Positions 6,283 to 13,874 of a DNA stretch of 22,268 nucleotides are shown here, piece by piece; the stretch's first letter is position 1; every line of letters begins with the position of its first letter. The notes under the pieces were generated by a model. The model saw nothing but the letters and a program-made list of their open reading frames with translations, was not told where the DNA came from and did no database searches. A program made the position numbers and the translations under genes. Source of the DNA: Actinomycetes bacterium (GTDB taxonomy: Bacteria > Actinomycetota > Acidimicrobiia > Acidimicrobiales > RAAP-2); NCBI GenBank assembly GCA_021849765.1, contig JAJZSM010000004.1:1-22268 (forward strand). Direction: 5' to 3'.

Positions 6283-6765
6283 GTGGAAGACGAACAAAAA
6301 GAAAACGTGACCGTCGATCCGGACTCGGTCCTCGCGCCCGGTCAGACCGAGGAAGAATCGGCCGAGGCGACTGATTTCATCAGCCAGCCGGCCAAGGTCA
6401 TGCGTATCGGCGCAATGGTCAAGACCCTCCTCGACGAGGCGCGCAGTGCGCCCCTCGACGAGCCCGGACGGACGCGCCTGCGCGAGATCTACGAACTCTC
6501 GATCCACGAGCTCTCGGGCGCGCTGTCCTCGGACCTCGGCGACGAGCTGGCCCGCATGGCCCTGCCATTCACGGCCGACGTGCCCTCGGAATCCGAGCTG
6601 CGGATCGCCCAAGCACAGTTGGTAGGTTGGCTCGAGGGTCTGTTCCACGGTATTCAGGCCTCGCTCTTCGCCCAGCAGGCGGCTGCTGCGGCACAGTTGG
6701 AGAAGATGCGCGAGCGTTCCCTCAATCCCGGATCGCCCGAACCGCGAGCTGGAACATATCTCTGA
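6283..6765 (+). CDS. bpa: Bacterial proteasome activator Bpa/PafE
   Basis: A 160-aa homologue of the ATP-independent proteasome activator Bpa (PafE, Rv3780 in Mycobacterium tuberculosis). Bpa forms a dodecameric ring that opens the 20S gate and admits loosely folded proteins without pupylation. The family core is clear: SQPAKVMRIGAMVKTLLDEARSAPLDEPGRTRLREIYE, then ALPFT, then ELRIAQAQLVGWLEGLFHGIQASLFAQQAAA. The C-terminus is GTYL, matching the GQYL tail whose penultimate tyrosine docks into the alpha-ring pocket (HbYX-like). The N-terminus is acidic and probably disordered. Start is GTG 6283 (leaderless model) or GTG 6307; the conserved domain is unaffected. A dedicated 20S proteasome should be encoded elsewhere in the genome; it is not in the window. 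Confidence 0.9.
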   Translation: MEDEQKENVTVDPDSVLAPGQTEEESAEATDFISQPAKVMRIGAMVKTLLDEARSAPLDEPGRTRLREIYELSIHELSGALSSDLGDELARMALPFTADVPSESELRIAQAQLVGWLEGLFHGIQASLFAQQAAAAAQLEKMRERSLNPGSPEPRAGTYL

Positions 6766-6818
6766 GCGGGTGGCAACCACGCGGGGGCGAGTGGGATCGG
6801 AAAGGACGTTGAGCAGTC

Positions 6819-9800
6819 ATGGTTGAGGGTTTCGTCCACCTGCACAACCACACCGAGTACTCGATGCTCGATGGGGCGGCGCGCGTTGACGACCTGATCC
6901 AAGCGGCGATGAGTGACGGCCAGCGCGCCGTGGGGATCACCGACCACGGCAATCTGTACGGCGTCATCGACTTCTACCAAACGGCCCGCAAGTACGGCGT
7001 GACGCCCGTGATCGGCCTCGAGGCCTACATGGCCGCGGAGTCGCGCTTCGACCGCCCGCCACGGCGCGGCAAGATCGATGACACCGGTGGGGACATCGAA
7101 GGGGGCCAGAAGCTCTATCACCACCTGACCCTGCTCGCGGTCTCCAACGACGGCTACGCCAACCTTCGCTCGCTCTCGTCCCTAGCCTTCCTGGAGGGCT
7201 ACTACTACAAGCCGCGCCTCGACTGGGATCTTCTCGAGCGCTACGCCGGTGGCCTGGTGGCGACCTCGGGCTGCCTGGGCGGCGTCGTGCTCCAGGCGCT
7301 GCTCCAAGACGACTACGCGAGGGCGAAGGGCCTGGCCGGGCGGCTGCAGACGATCTTCGGACGCGAGAACTTCTACATCGAGCTCCAGGACCACGGGATG
7401 CCCGAGCAGGCGCGGACGAATCCACACCTGCTAACCATCGCCAAGGAGATCGGTGCCCCGCTGCTCGCGACCAACGACCTGCACTACGTGCGCCACGCCG
7501 ACGCCGAGATGCACGACGCGCTGCTGTGCATCGGCACGGGCTCGCTCGTCGCGGACCCCAACCGCTTCCGCTTCTCGAGCGACCAGCACTACCTCAAGTC
7601 CGCCGCGGAGATGCGCTATCTCTTCCGCGACCACCCCGAGGCCTGCGACAATACCCTCGAGATCGCCGAGCGCGCCGACGTCACGATCGAGTTCGACAAC
7701 GACGCGCTGCCCCAGTACCCCATCCCCGCGACGTTCAGTGGTGGCACGCACAAGGACGAGGCGAACCGGTACCTGCGCGAGCTGACCTTGCGCGGGGCTC
7801 AGGAGCGCTACGGCGAGCTGACCGACGAAGTGCGCCACCGGCTCGACTACGAGCTCGGTGTCATCGCGGACATGGGGTTCTCCGACTACTTCCTCGTGGT
7901 CTGGGACCTGATTCGCCACGCCCGTGAACAGGGGATTCGCGTCGGCCCCGGCCGCGGGTCGGCCGCTGGGTGTTGCGTGGCGTACTGCCTGCGGATCGTG
8001 GATCTCGACCCGATCCGCTACGGACTCATCTTCGAGCGCTTCCTCAATCCGGGTCGACGCCAGATGCCTGACATCGATATGGACTTCGACGAGCGCTACC
8101 GCGGCGACATGATCCGCTACGCGGCCGAGCGCTACGGCGCCGACCACGTGGCCCAAATCATCACCTTCTCCACCATCAAGGCCCGCGCGGCCGTGCGCGA
8201 TGCCGCGCGCGTGCTCGGCTACCCGCCCCAGCTCGGAGACAAGATCGCCAAGGCCATGCCACCGCTCGTGATGGGCCAGGACCTGCCCCTCGAGGCCTGC
8301 TTCACCCCGACGCCGGGCTACGAGGGTCGCTACGCCGAGGCCGCCGACCTACGGGCGCTCTACGAGACCGACGGCGAGGTCCAGCACGTGGTGGACGTCG
8401 CCAAGGGATTCGTAGACAAGCGCCGCCAGGACGGCATCCACGCGGCCGCCGTCGTGATCACCAAGGACCCGGTGCTCGACTACGTGCCGATCCAGCGCAA
8501 GTCGAGCCCCAACGGCTCGTCCGAGGACGCGCCCATCGTCACCCAGTACGAGGCCACCGCGATCGAGAAGTTGGGCCTGTTGAAGATGGACTTCCTCGGA
8601 TTGCGAAACCTCGCGATCATCGAGCGGGCCCTGGAGCACGTCAAGCGGCGCACCGGCGAGGACGTGGACATCGACCACGTGGCCCTCGACGACCCCAAGG
8701 TCTACGAGATGCTGCGCCGCGGGGACTCGATCGGGATCTTCCAGCTCGAGGGCGACAAGATGCGCCAGCTCATGCGACGCCTCGCACCGACGAGCTTCGA
8801 CGACATCGCGGCGCTGGTCGCGCTCTACCGGCCCGGACCGCTCAGCGAGAACGTCCACAACGACTACGCCGACCGCAAGAACCATCGCCAAGAGGTGCGC
8901 TACGACCACCCCGACCTCGAGGCGAACCTGGGCGAGACCTACGGGCTGATGATCTACCAAGAGGACATCATGCGCGTCGCCACGCGCATCGCGGGCTTCT
9001 CGATGACCGAAGCGGACGACCTGCGAAAGGCCTGCTCGAAGAAGATCCGCGAGATGATCCAGGCCCAGCGCACCAAGTTCGTCGACGGCGCCGAGCGCAT
9101 GGGCTACGGTCGCGAGCTCGGCGAGACGATCTTCAACAAGATCGAGCCCTTCGCCGACTACGCCTTCAACAAGAGCCACGCCTACGGCTACGCGCTGATC
9201 GCCTACCAGAACGCGTGGCTCAAGGCCAACTACCCGGTCGAGTACATGGCGGCGCTGCTCACGTCGTTCCGCGACGACAAGGACAAGGCGGCGATCTACC
9301 TCAACGAGGCGCGCCAGATGGGCATCACGGTTGGCGTGCCTGACGTCAACGAGTCCCTCGCCGACTACGCCCCAAGCCAGCGGGCCCCGATGACGATCCT
9401 GTTCGGGATGGCGGCGGTGCGCAACGTGGGCGAGGCGCTGGTCGAGAGGATCGTCAGCGAGCGCGAGGCCGGTGGCCCGTTCACGTCGGTCTATGACTTC
9501 GTGCGTCGGGTCGATCCGGCCGTGCTGAACCGCAGGACGATGGAGTCGCTGATCAAGGCCGGCACGTTCGACTCGCTCGGGGTCACGCGCATGGGGCTGT
9601 TGCTCGCGGCCGACGAATTGATCGAGACGACCCTCAGCCGTCGCAAGGACCTGTCGCTCGGTATCTCGACGCTGTTCGCCTCGCTGGGCGACCCGGCCGG
9701 CGGCGGCGACTGGGAGGGCACCGAGGTGCCAATCGGCGCGGTCGAGTTCGACCAGGCCGTCAAGCTCGACTTCGAGCGTGAGATGCTCGGCACCTACATC

Positions 9801-10379
9801 TCCGATCACCCGCTCTACGCCGTGGCCGACGTCCTCGCCGCCAAGACCGACGGCTCGATTGTGGCCGTTCGAGAGCGAGCCGAGGAGTTGGCGCGGATGA
9901 ACCGGCCGGTGACCATCGGGGGGATCCTCGCCGAGGTGCAGATCCGCACGACCAAGTCCGGACACCAGTACGCGCGCGTGGTGCTCGAAGACCTTGGCGG
10001 CGCACTCGAGATCATCCTGTCGGCGAGGAAGTTCGAGGAGTGCAGCGGATTCCTCGCCAAGGACAACATCGTGCTCGTCAAGGGTCGCATCGACGTGCGC
10101 GACGAAGAGGTGCGCTTCAACGTGCTCGACCTGACCGCGCTGCCGCGTGGTCGCGACGACGGCGAACTACGGTTGGCCCTTCGAAGCGAGGACCTCACCT
10201 CGAAGTCGATCGCCTCGCTGCGCGAAATCCTGACGCGTTACCCCGGCAAGTCCCCGGTGATCGTCGAGACGGGGGAGTCGGGCAAGGCCTTCAAGCTCGG
10301 CCCCGAGTTCAACGTGAACATCGCCGGAGTCGTCGGCGATCTGCGCTCAGAATTCGGCCGGAACGTCATCAAGGCCTAG
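6819..10379 (+). CDS. dnaE: DNA polymerase III alpha subunit DnaE (DnaE1 type)
   Basis: The 1186-aa replicative polymerase. The PHP domain (about 1-280) keeps the metal ligands seen in mycobacterial DnaE1: H9, H11, D18, H43, E68, a histidine in YHHLTLL, a cysteine in TSGCLGG and D/H in TNDLHYV. A 3'-5' proofreading nuclease is therefore likely. The palm has GPGRGSAAGCCVAYCL and the catalytic PDIDMDF at 417-423. The fingers include YRPGPL and DLRKACSKK, followed by FADYAFNKSHAYGYALIAYQNAWLKANYPVEYMAALLTS. Helix-hairpin-helix and OB-fold regions follow (VTIGGILAEVQIRTTKSGHQYARVVLED). Length equals DnaE1, not the shorter DnaE2. ATG 6819 directly precedes the HLHNHTEYS motif; AAAGGA lies 12 nt upstream, somewhat distant. 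Confidence 0.97.
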   Translation: MVEGFVHLHNHTEYSMLDGAARVDDLIQAAMSDGQRAVGITDHGNLYGVIDFYQTARKYGVTPVIGLEAYMAAESRFDRPPRRGKIDDTGGDIEGGQKLYHHLTLLAVSNDGYANLRSLSSLAFLEGYYYKPRLDWDLLERYAGGLVATSGCLGGVVLQALLQDDYARAKGLAGRLQTIFGRENFYIELQDHGMPEQARTNPHLLTIAKEIGAPLLATNDLHYVRHADAEMHDALLCIGTGSLVADPNRFRFSSDQHYLKSAAEMRYLFRDHPEACDNTLEIAERADVTIEFDNDALPQYPIPATFSGGTHKDEANRYLRELTLRGAQERYGELTDEVRHRLDYELGVIADMGFSDYFLVVWDLIRHAREQGIRVGPGRGSAAGCCVAYCLRIVDLDPIRYGLIFERFLNPGRRQMPDIDMDFDERYRGDMIRYAAERYGADHVAQIITFSTIKARAAVRDAARVLGYPPQLGDKIAKAMPPLVMGQDLPLEACFTPTPGYEGRYAEAADLRALYETDGEVQHVVDVAKGFVDKRRQDGIHAAAVVITKDPVLDYVPIQRKSSPNGSSEDAPIVTQYEATAIEKLGLLKMDFLGLRNLAIIERALEHVKRRTGEDVDIDHVALDDPKVYEMLRRGDSIGIFQLEGDKMRQLMRRLAPTSFDDIAALVALYRPGPLSENVHNDYADRKNHRQEVRYDHPDLEANLGETYGLMIYQEDIMRVATRIAGFSMTEADDLRKACSKKIREMIQAQRTKFVDGAERMGYGRELGETIFNKIEPFADYAFNKSHAYGYALIAYQNAWLKANYPVEYMAALLTSFRDDKDKAAIYLNEARQMGITVGVPDVNESLADYAPSQRAPMTILFGMAAVRNVGEALVERIVSEREAGGPFTSVYDFVRRVDPAVLNRRTMESLIKAGTFDSLGVTRMGLLLAADELIETTLSRRKDLSLGISTLFASLGDPAGGGDWEGTEVPIGAVEFDQAVKLDFEREMLGTYISDHPLYAVADVLAAKTDGSIVAVRERAEELARMNRPVTIGGILAEVQIRTTKSGHQYARVVLEDLGGALEIILSARKFEECSGFLAKDNIVLVKGRIDVRDEEVRFNVLDLTALPRGRDDGELRLALRSEDLTSKSIASLREILTRYPGKSPVIVETGESGKAFKLGPEFNVNIAGVVGDLRSEFGRNVIKA

Positions 10380-10406
10380 GCGTCGTGGGGGGTCACCAAA
10401 GACCCG

Positions 10407-10412
10407 TAGAAT
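10407..10412 (+). promoter_or_regulatory. Candidate -10 box for the 10421 gene (leaderless)
   Basis: TAGAAT, close to the TATAAT consensus, is 8 nt before ATG 10421. There is no Shine-Dalgarno in between, so a leaderless message is likely. Confidence 0.45.
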
Positions 10413-10420
10413 AGACAGTC

Positions 10421-11092
10421 ATGGCGATGATTGTGACGACGAAGGACACGACGGCCCTTAGTGACGCCGAGTTGGTCGAGATGGCCGATCTCTGCGTCGA
10501 CCGCGAACCGAACTTCGACATCGGCTTTCTGTCCAAGCAGCGCGAGGAGTGGGTGCTGGTCACCCACGTCCGCGAAGGCTCCAAGCTGCGGGGCTACTCC
10601 TTCTGCACGCTGGAGCGGATCGGCGGAACGCCCGCATTGCTGATCGGCCTACTCCTGGTCGACCGGAACGCGAAGGCGGATCAGACGCTGCGCGCGATCC
10701 TGCACGACCAGTTCCGACGCGCGCTGCTCGCCTTTCCCGACGAGGACGTCTTGCTCGGTGCGCGGCTGTCATCGCCCGACGGGTTCCGTGCGTTCGCGGG
10801 CCTCGAGGACATCGTGCCGCGCAAGGGCTACAAGCCCACGGGCGAGGACCGGGCGTGGGGCCGGCGGCTGGCGAAGCGATTCGGCGCCGAGAAGGCGATC
10901 GACGACCACACCTTCGTGATGACGGTTCCCTCCAGCCCGGTCGGCTGCCTCGACTACGTGGCCGCCAAGGGCGCTATCCCAGATGGCGCGGAAGAATTCT
11001 TCGCAGAACTCTGCCCCGAGGACGGTCAGCGGCTGATCGCCTTCGGCTGGGCCATGGCCGAGTCGCTGGCGTCGGGCAAACTGCCCCGCTAG
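10421..11092 (+). CDS. Uncharacterised protein, possibly GNAT-fold
   Basis: A 223-aa soluble protein I do not recognise. It has no signal peptide, membrane segment or metal-binding cluster. The middle alternates strands and helices: EEWVLVTHVREG, LRGYSFCTLERIGGTPALLIGLLLVDRN, then a helix AILHDQFRRALLAFPDEDVLLGARLSSPDGFRAFAG. This resembles the core of a GNAT acyltransferase, but the acetyl-CoA loop (Q/R-x-x-G-x-G/A) is not seen, so the comparison is weak. Charge is balanced and codon use matches the neighbours, which supports a real gene. It starts 41 nt after dnaE with its own -10 box, and converges on the 11824-11105 gene with only 12 nt between the stops. Confidence 0.75.
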   Translation: MAMIVTTKDTTALSDAELVEMADLCVDREPNFDIGFLSKQREEWVLVTHVREGSKLRGYSFCTLERIGGTPALLIGLLLVDRNAKADQTLRAILHDQFRRALLAFPDEDVLLGARLSSPDGFRAFAGLEDIVPRKGYKPTGEDRAWGRRLAKRFGAEKAIDDHTFVMTVPSSPVGCLDYVAAKGAIPDGAEEFFAELCPEDGQRLIAFGWAMAESLASGKLPR

Positions 11093-11096
11093 ACGA

Positions 11097-11113
11097 CGGG
11101 GCGATTAGCCCCG
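11097..11113. terminator. Hairpin between convergent genes
   Basis: CGGGGC (11097-11102) and GCCCCG (11108-11113) flank the 5-nt loop GATTA, which contains the stop of the minus-strand gene. It could end both converging transcripts; no T-run is present. Short stem, modest confidence. Confidence 0.35.
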
Positions 11114-11824
11114 CGGTAGCAGTCCCGTGCAGCTCTTGTAGCAGTGCCCGTCGACGGGCCGCGACAGCGTGGTCAGGACGTACGCGGGGCGAAAGCCCAG
11201 CGACGTCGCCAGGTCCTTGCCGGCGAGTGAGGAGCGGCGGGTCGCCTCCATCGTTCGGATCGCGTGGCTGTCCTCACAGACGAGCCAGACGTCATCACCG
11301 AACCACCCGAAGCGGACCCAGGTCGAGCCGTCATCGTGGCGCCGGAGCAACTGCGGCCCGCGATCCGCGGCGATCAGGGCCACACTCGGGCGCTCGCCGC
11401 GCAGCTCCCAGTACGGGGCGCTCGGTCCGCGGAAGCCAAACAGCGGTCCGTCGGCGGGCGTCGCCAACTCTTCGAGCCAGTGGCGAATGTGCCGGCCGCG
11501 GTACGAGCCCAGCCGGCGGGGCAGTTCGGCGATGGTCACCGCCTCGGGCTGGGCCAGGTCGTTTCGTTCGATGTCGCTGGCCAACTGCCCTTCGACCACG
11601 TCGAAGGTGACCAAGTCGGTCTCCACGCCCTGTGGCCAGGGGATACGCCAGCGAACGATGGTGTGCGAGGCGAGGTCCATCACCGTGGTGGTCTCGTTGG
11701 TGGATCCCAGGACGAGGCCGAACATCGTCGAATTCGGCGAGAGGTCCACGGTCGGGTGATGCACCATGCCCTCGACGAGCTGTTTGATCGCTCGGACGGC
11801 GGGATCGCGGGAGAAAATCGGCAT
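11105..11824 (-). CDS. Uncharacterised protein downstream of the YyaL-like gene
   Basis: A 239-aa protein of unknown family. It has no membrane segment or signal peptide. The N-terminal third is strand-rich (STMFGLVLGSTNETTTVMDLASHTIVRWRIPWP). The middle carries a basic/aromatic part (LGSYRGRHIRHWLEEL), and the C-terminus has two cysteines in HCYKSCTG. Aromatic residues such as WVRFGWFGDDVWLVCED suggest a beta-rich C-terminal half. Its ATG overlaps the stop of the upstream YyaL/SPATA20-like gene by one base (TGATG), so the two are almost surely co-transcribed and translationally coupled. Beyond that link I have no basis for a function. Confidence 0.78.
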   Translation of the reverse strand: MPIFSRDPAVRAIKQLVEGMVHHPTVDLSPNSTMFGLVLGSTNETTTVMDLASHTIVRWRIPWPQGVETDLVTFDVVEGQLASDIERNDLAQPEAVTIAELPRRLGSYRGRHIRHWLEELATPADGPLFGFRGPSAPYWELRGERPSVALIAADRGPQLLRRHDDGSTWVRFGWFGDDVWLVCEDSHAIRTMEATRRSSLAGKDLATSLGFRPAYVLTTLSRPVDGHCYKSCTGLLPRG

Positions 11825-13809
11825 CAGCGGATCGAGTGGAGCTGGTCGTCCAGTTCATCGACCGTGCGCACCGGCGTCTGGCAGACGTTGCGGCGACAGA
11901 CGTAGGCCCAACCGGCTTCACGCCCCACCAACAGGGGCGAGGATCCACTTCCGGTGACGAGTACGGCGCTTCGCATGGACGTCAATCGTACGTGGTCGCT
12001 GAGGGGCCCGGGCGGTCCGGGAATGACCACCTCGACGCCGTCGAGGGCGTAGGCGGCGGCAGCGACGAGATCGGGAACGCTCGAGGGGTGTTGGAGCAGC
12101 ACGTCACGTGCTAATTCGACGAGGAGTTGGGCGGCGCTGAGCAGATCCGAGCGCCCGGTGATCAGTCCGAGACGGGCGAGGGCGCGCACCGCAGTGGCAT
12201 GGCCCGATGGCGTGGCGCCGTCGAAGAGGGACTTGGTGCGCACGAGGACGTCGGTGACGAGGTCGCTCGACTCGAAGATCCCACGGCCCGAGACCGGTTC
12301 ATCACGCGTCGGCACTGGTCCGTCCCAGTGGTGGGTGAGCAGGTAGGCGGCGTCGGCGCTCGCCCGATCGAGCCATGCATCGTCGCCACTGAGCTCGTAG
12401 GCATCGAGTTCGGCGTCGATGAGCCACGCGAGGTCGCTCGCGGTCGCCCGCGCCGCGCCAGTGCCGATCCGGTACCACTGCTCGTCAACGACGTGCGTCG
12501 TGCGAAGCGACTCGAGCAGCGCTCGGCCCTCCTCGACGAGCGCCACGTCGAGGGTGGCGAATAGGGCGCGGACGAGCATCGCGTTCCACTCGAGCACCAC
12601 CTTGTCGTCGCGCGACGGCTGGGGACGTCGACTGCGAGCCGCCCGCAGGGCGCGGTGGACGCCCACGAGGTCCGTGGGCGTGGTGAACGGCTCGTCGGGC
12701 GCTAGCGCGGGGACCGATCGCCCGTCGAGATTGCCCGAGGCGGTGATCTGCCAGCGCCGCAGCGCCGGCTCGAGGTGATCGTCGAGGTGTGCGTCGGCCA
12801 GGACCGAGGCGACCTCATCCGGTGTCCAGGTGATGTGTGATCCCTCGACGCCGGCGGCGTCGGCGTCGAGGGACGAGGCGAAGCCGGCGGGCGTGGCGAG
12901 CTCGTGGCGAACGAAGTCGAGCGTCTGCAGCGCCACCTCGCGCCACTCGCTGTTTCCCGTCTCGCGGCTCGCCCGCAGGTAGGACAACGCGAGCAGCGCC
13001 TGGTCGCTGAGCATCTTCTCGAAGTGGGGGACCCGCCAGTGGTCATCCACGCTGTAGCGCGCGAAGCCCCCGTTGACGTGGTCGTAGAGCCCTCCGTGGG
13101 CCATCGCACGAAGTGTCAGATCAGCGGCACGACGCGCTGGCTCGTCTCGCTCATCGAGGAGTGCGTCGACGTAGCTCGGCCGCGGGAACTTTGGTGCGCG
13201 CCCGAAGCCGCCGGCATCGTCCACGCGCGCGACCAGCTCGTCGCGCAAGCGACGGCGCACGGGGGCAAGGTCGACGGGTTCGTCCGAGGGGCCGAGGTGG
13301 TCGACGAAGGTGACCTCGCGTCGCACTGCGGCGTCGAGCTGTGCGGCTTGATTGACCACCATTGCACGCTCGGTGGTCCAGGCGTCGTGCACCGCCCGAA
13401 GGATCCGCGGGAGCCCCGCGACGCCGGGTCGGTCGGACGGAGGGTAGTAGGTGCCAGCGAGGAAGGGGCGACCGTCGGGAACCAGAAAGACCGTCATGGG
13501 CCAACCACCGTGTCCCGTGACGAGCTGGGTCGCCGCCATGTAGATGGCGTCGATGTCGGGTCGCTCCTCGCGGTCGACCTTGATCGCGACGAAATGCTCA
13601 TTCAAGTACTGGGCGATGGCCGCGTCTTCGAAGGACTCGTGGGCCATGACGTGGCACCAGTGGCACGCCGCGTATCCGATGGACAAGAAGAGCGGTCGAT
13701 CGAGGTCACGCGCGCGGTTGAGCGCCTCGACGCCCCAGGGCCACCAGTCGACGGGATTGGTGGCGTGCTGACGAAGATAGGCCGACGCTGACGAGGCCAA
13801 TCGATTCAT
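11824..13809 (-). CDS. YyaL/SPATA20-type thioredoxin-fold protein (DUF255)
   Basis: A 661-aa protein of the YyaL/spermatogenesis-associated protein 20 family. The N-terminal thioredoxin-like domain (about 1-160) holds NPVDWWPWGVEAL, the motif ACHWCHVM with C49 and C52, VKVDREERPDID and GGWPMTVFLVPDGRPFLAGTYYPP, all family signatures. The rest is an (alpha/alpha)6-barrel-like region resembling N-acylglucosamine epimerases and cellobiose-type hydrolases, with HDHVNGGFARYSVDDHWRVPHFEKMLSDQALL-like residues (as GGLYDHVNGGFARY and HWRVPHFEKML). The biochemical role is not established. Start ATG 13809 is 6 nt after a TAGCAT box and has no ribosome binding site. Length is near the family norm. It heads a two-gene unit with 11824-11105. 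Confidence 0.92.
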   Translation of the reverse strand: MNRLASSASAYLRQHATNPVDWWPWGVEALNRARDLDRPLFLSIGYAACHWCHVMAHESFEDAAIAQYLNEHFVAIKVDREERPDIDAIYMAATQLVTGHGGWPMTVFLVPDGRPFLAGTYYPPSDRPGVAGLPRILRAVHDAWTTERAMVVNQAAQLDAAVRREVTFVDHLGPSDEPVDLAPVRRRLRDELVARVDDAGGFGRAPKFPRPSYVDALLDERDEPARRAADLTLRAMAHGGLYDHVNGGFARYSVDDHWRVPHFEKMLSDQALLALSYLRASRETGNSEWREVALQTLDFVRHELATPAGFASSLDADAAGVEGSHITWTPDEVASVLADAHLDDHLEPALRRWQITASGNLDGRSVPALAPDEPFTTPTDLVGVHRALRAARSRRPQPSRDDKVVLEWNAMLVRALFATLDVALVEEGRALLESLRTTHVVDEQWYRIGTGAARATASDLAWLIDAELDAYELSGDDAWLDRASADAAYLLTHHWDGPVPTRDEPVSGRGIFESSDLVTDVLVRTKSLFDGATPSGHATAVRALARLGLITGRSDLLSAAQLLVELARDVLLQHPSSVPDLVAAAAYALDGVEVVIPGPPGPLSDHVRLTSMRSAVLVTGSGSSPLLVGREAGWAYVCRRNVCQTPVRTVDELDDQLHSIR

Positions 13810-13815
13810 GGCGCG

Positions 13816-13821
13816 ATGCTA
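13816..13821 (-). promoter_or_regulatory. Candidate -10 box for the YyaL-like gene (leaderless)
   Basis: Minus-strand TAGCAT is followed by 6 nt (CGCGCC) and ATG 13809, the same spacing as at the Rrf2 and MenE genes. Confidence 0.45.
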
Positions 13822-13874
13822 CGGGTCGCGGGCTACAGACTTGACCGGCGCGATTCCGCCAGCCACGGCCACGC

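Noticed and set aside
7431..8156. 241-aa minus-strand frame in dnaE
   Set aside because: Antisense shadow of conserved polymerase codons.
8349..9965. 538-aa open frame on the minus strand inside dnaE
   Set aside because: It is antisense to a fully conserved polymerase; its Val/Glu/Asp/His/Arg-rich make-up is the usual shadow of GC-rich codon bias, and no family motif is seen.
10549..11610. 353-aa plus-strand frame crossing two genes
   Set aside because: It overlaps the 10421 gene in another frame and runs antisense through the 11105-11824 gene; Arg-rich with no recognisable domain.
12904..13791. 295-aa plus-strand frame opposite the YyaL-like gene
   Set aside because: The minus-strand product has clear family motifs throughout; this frame has none.
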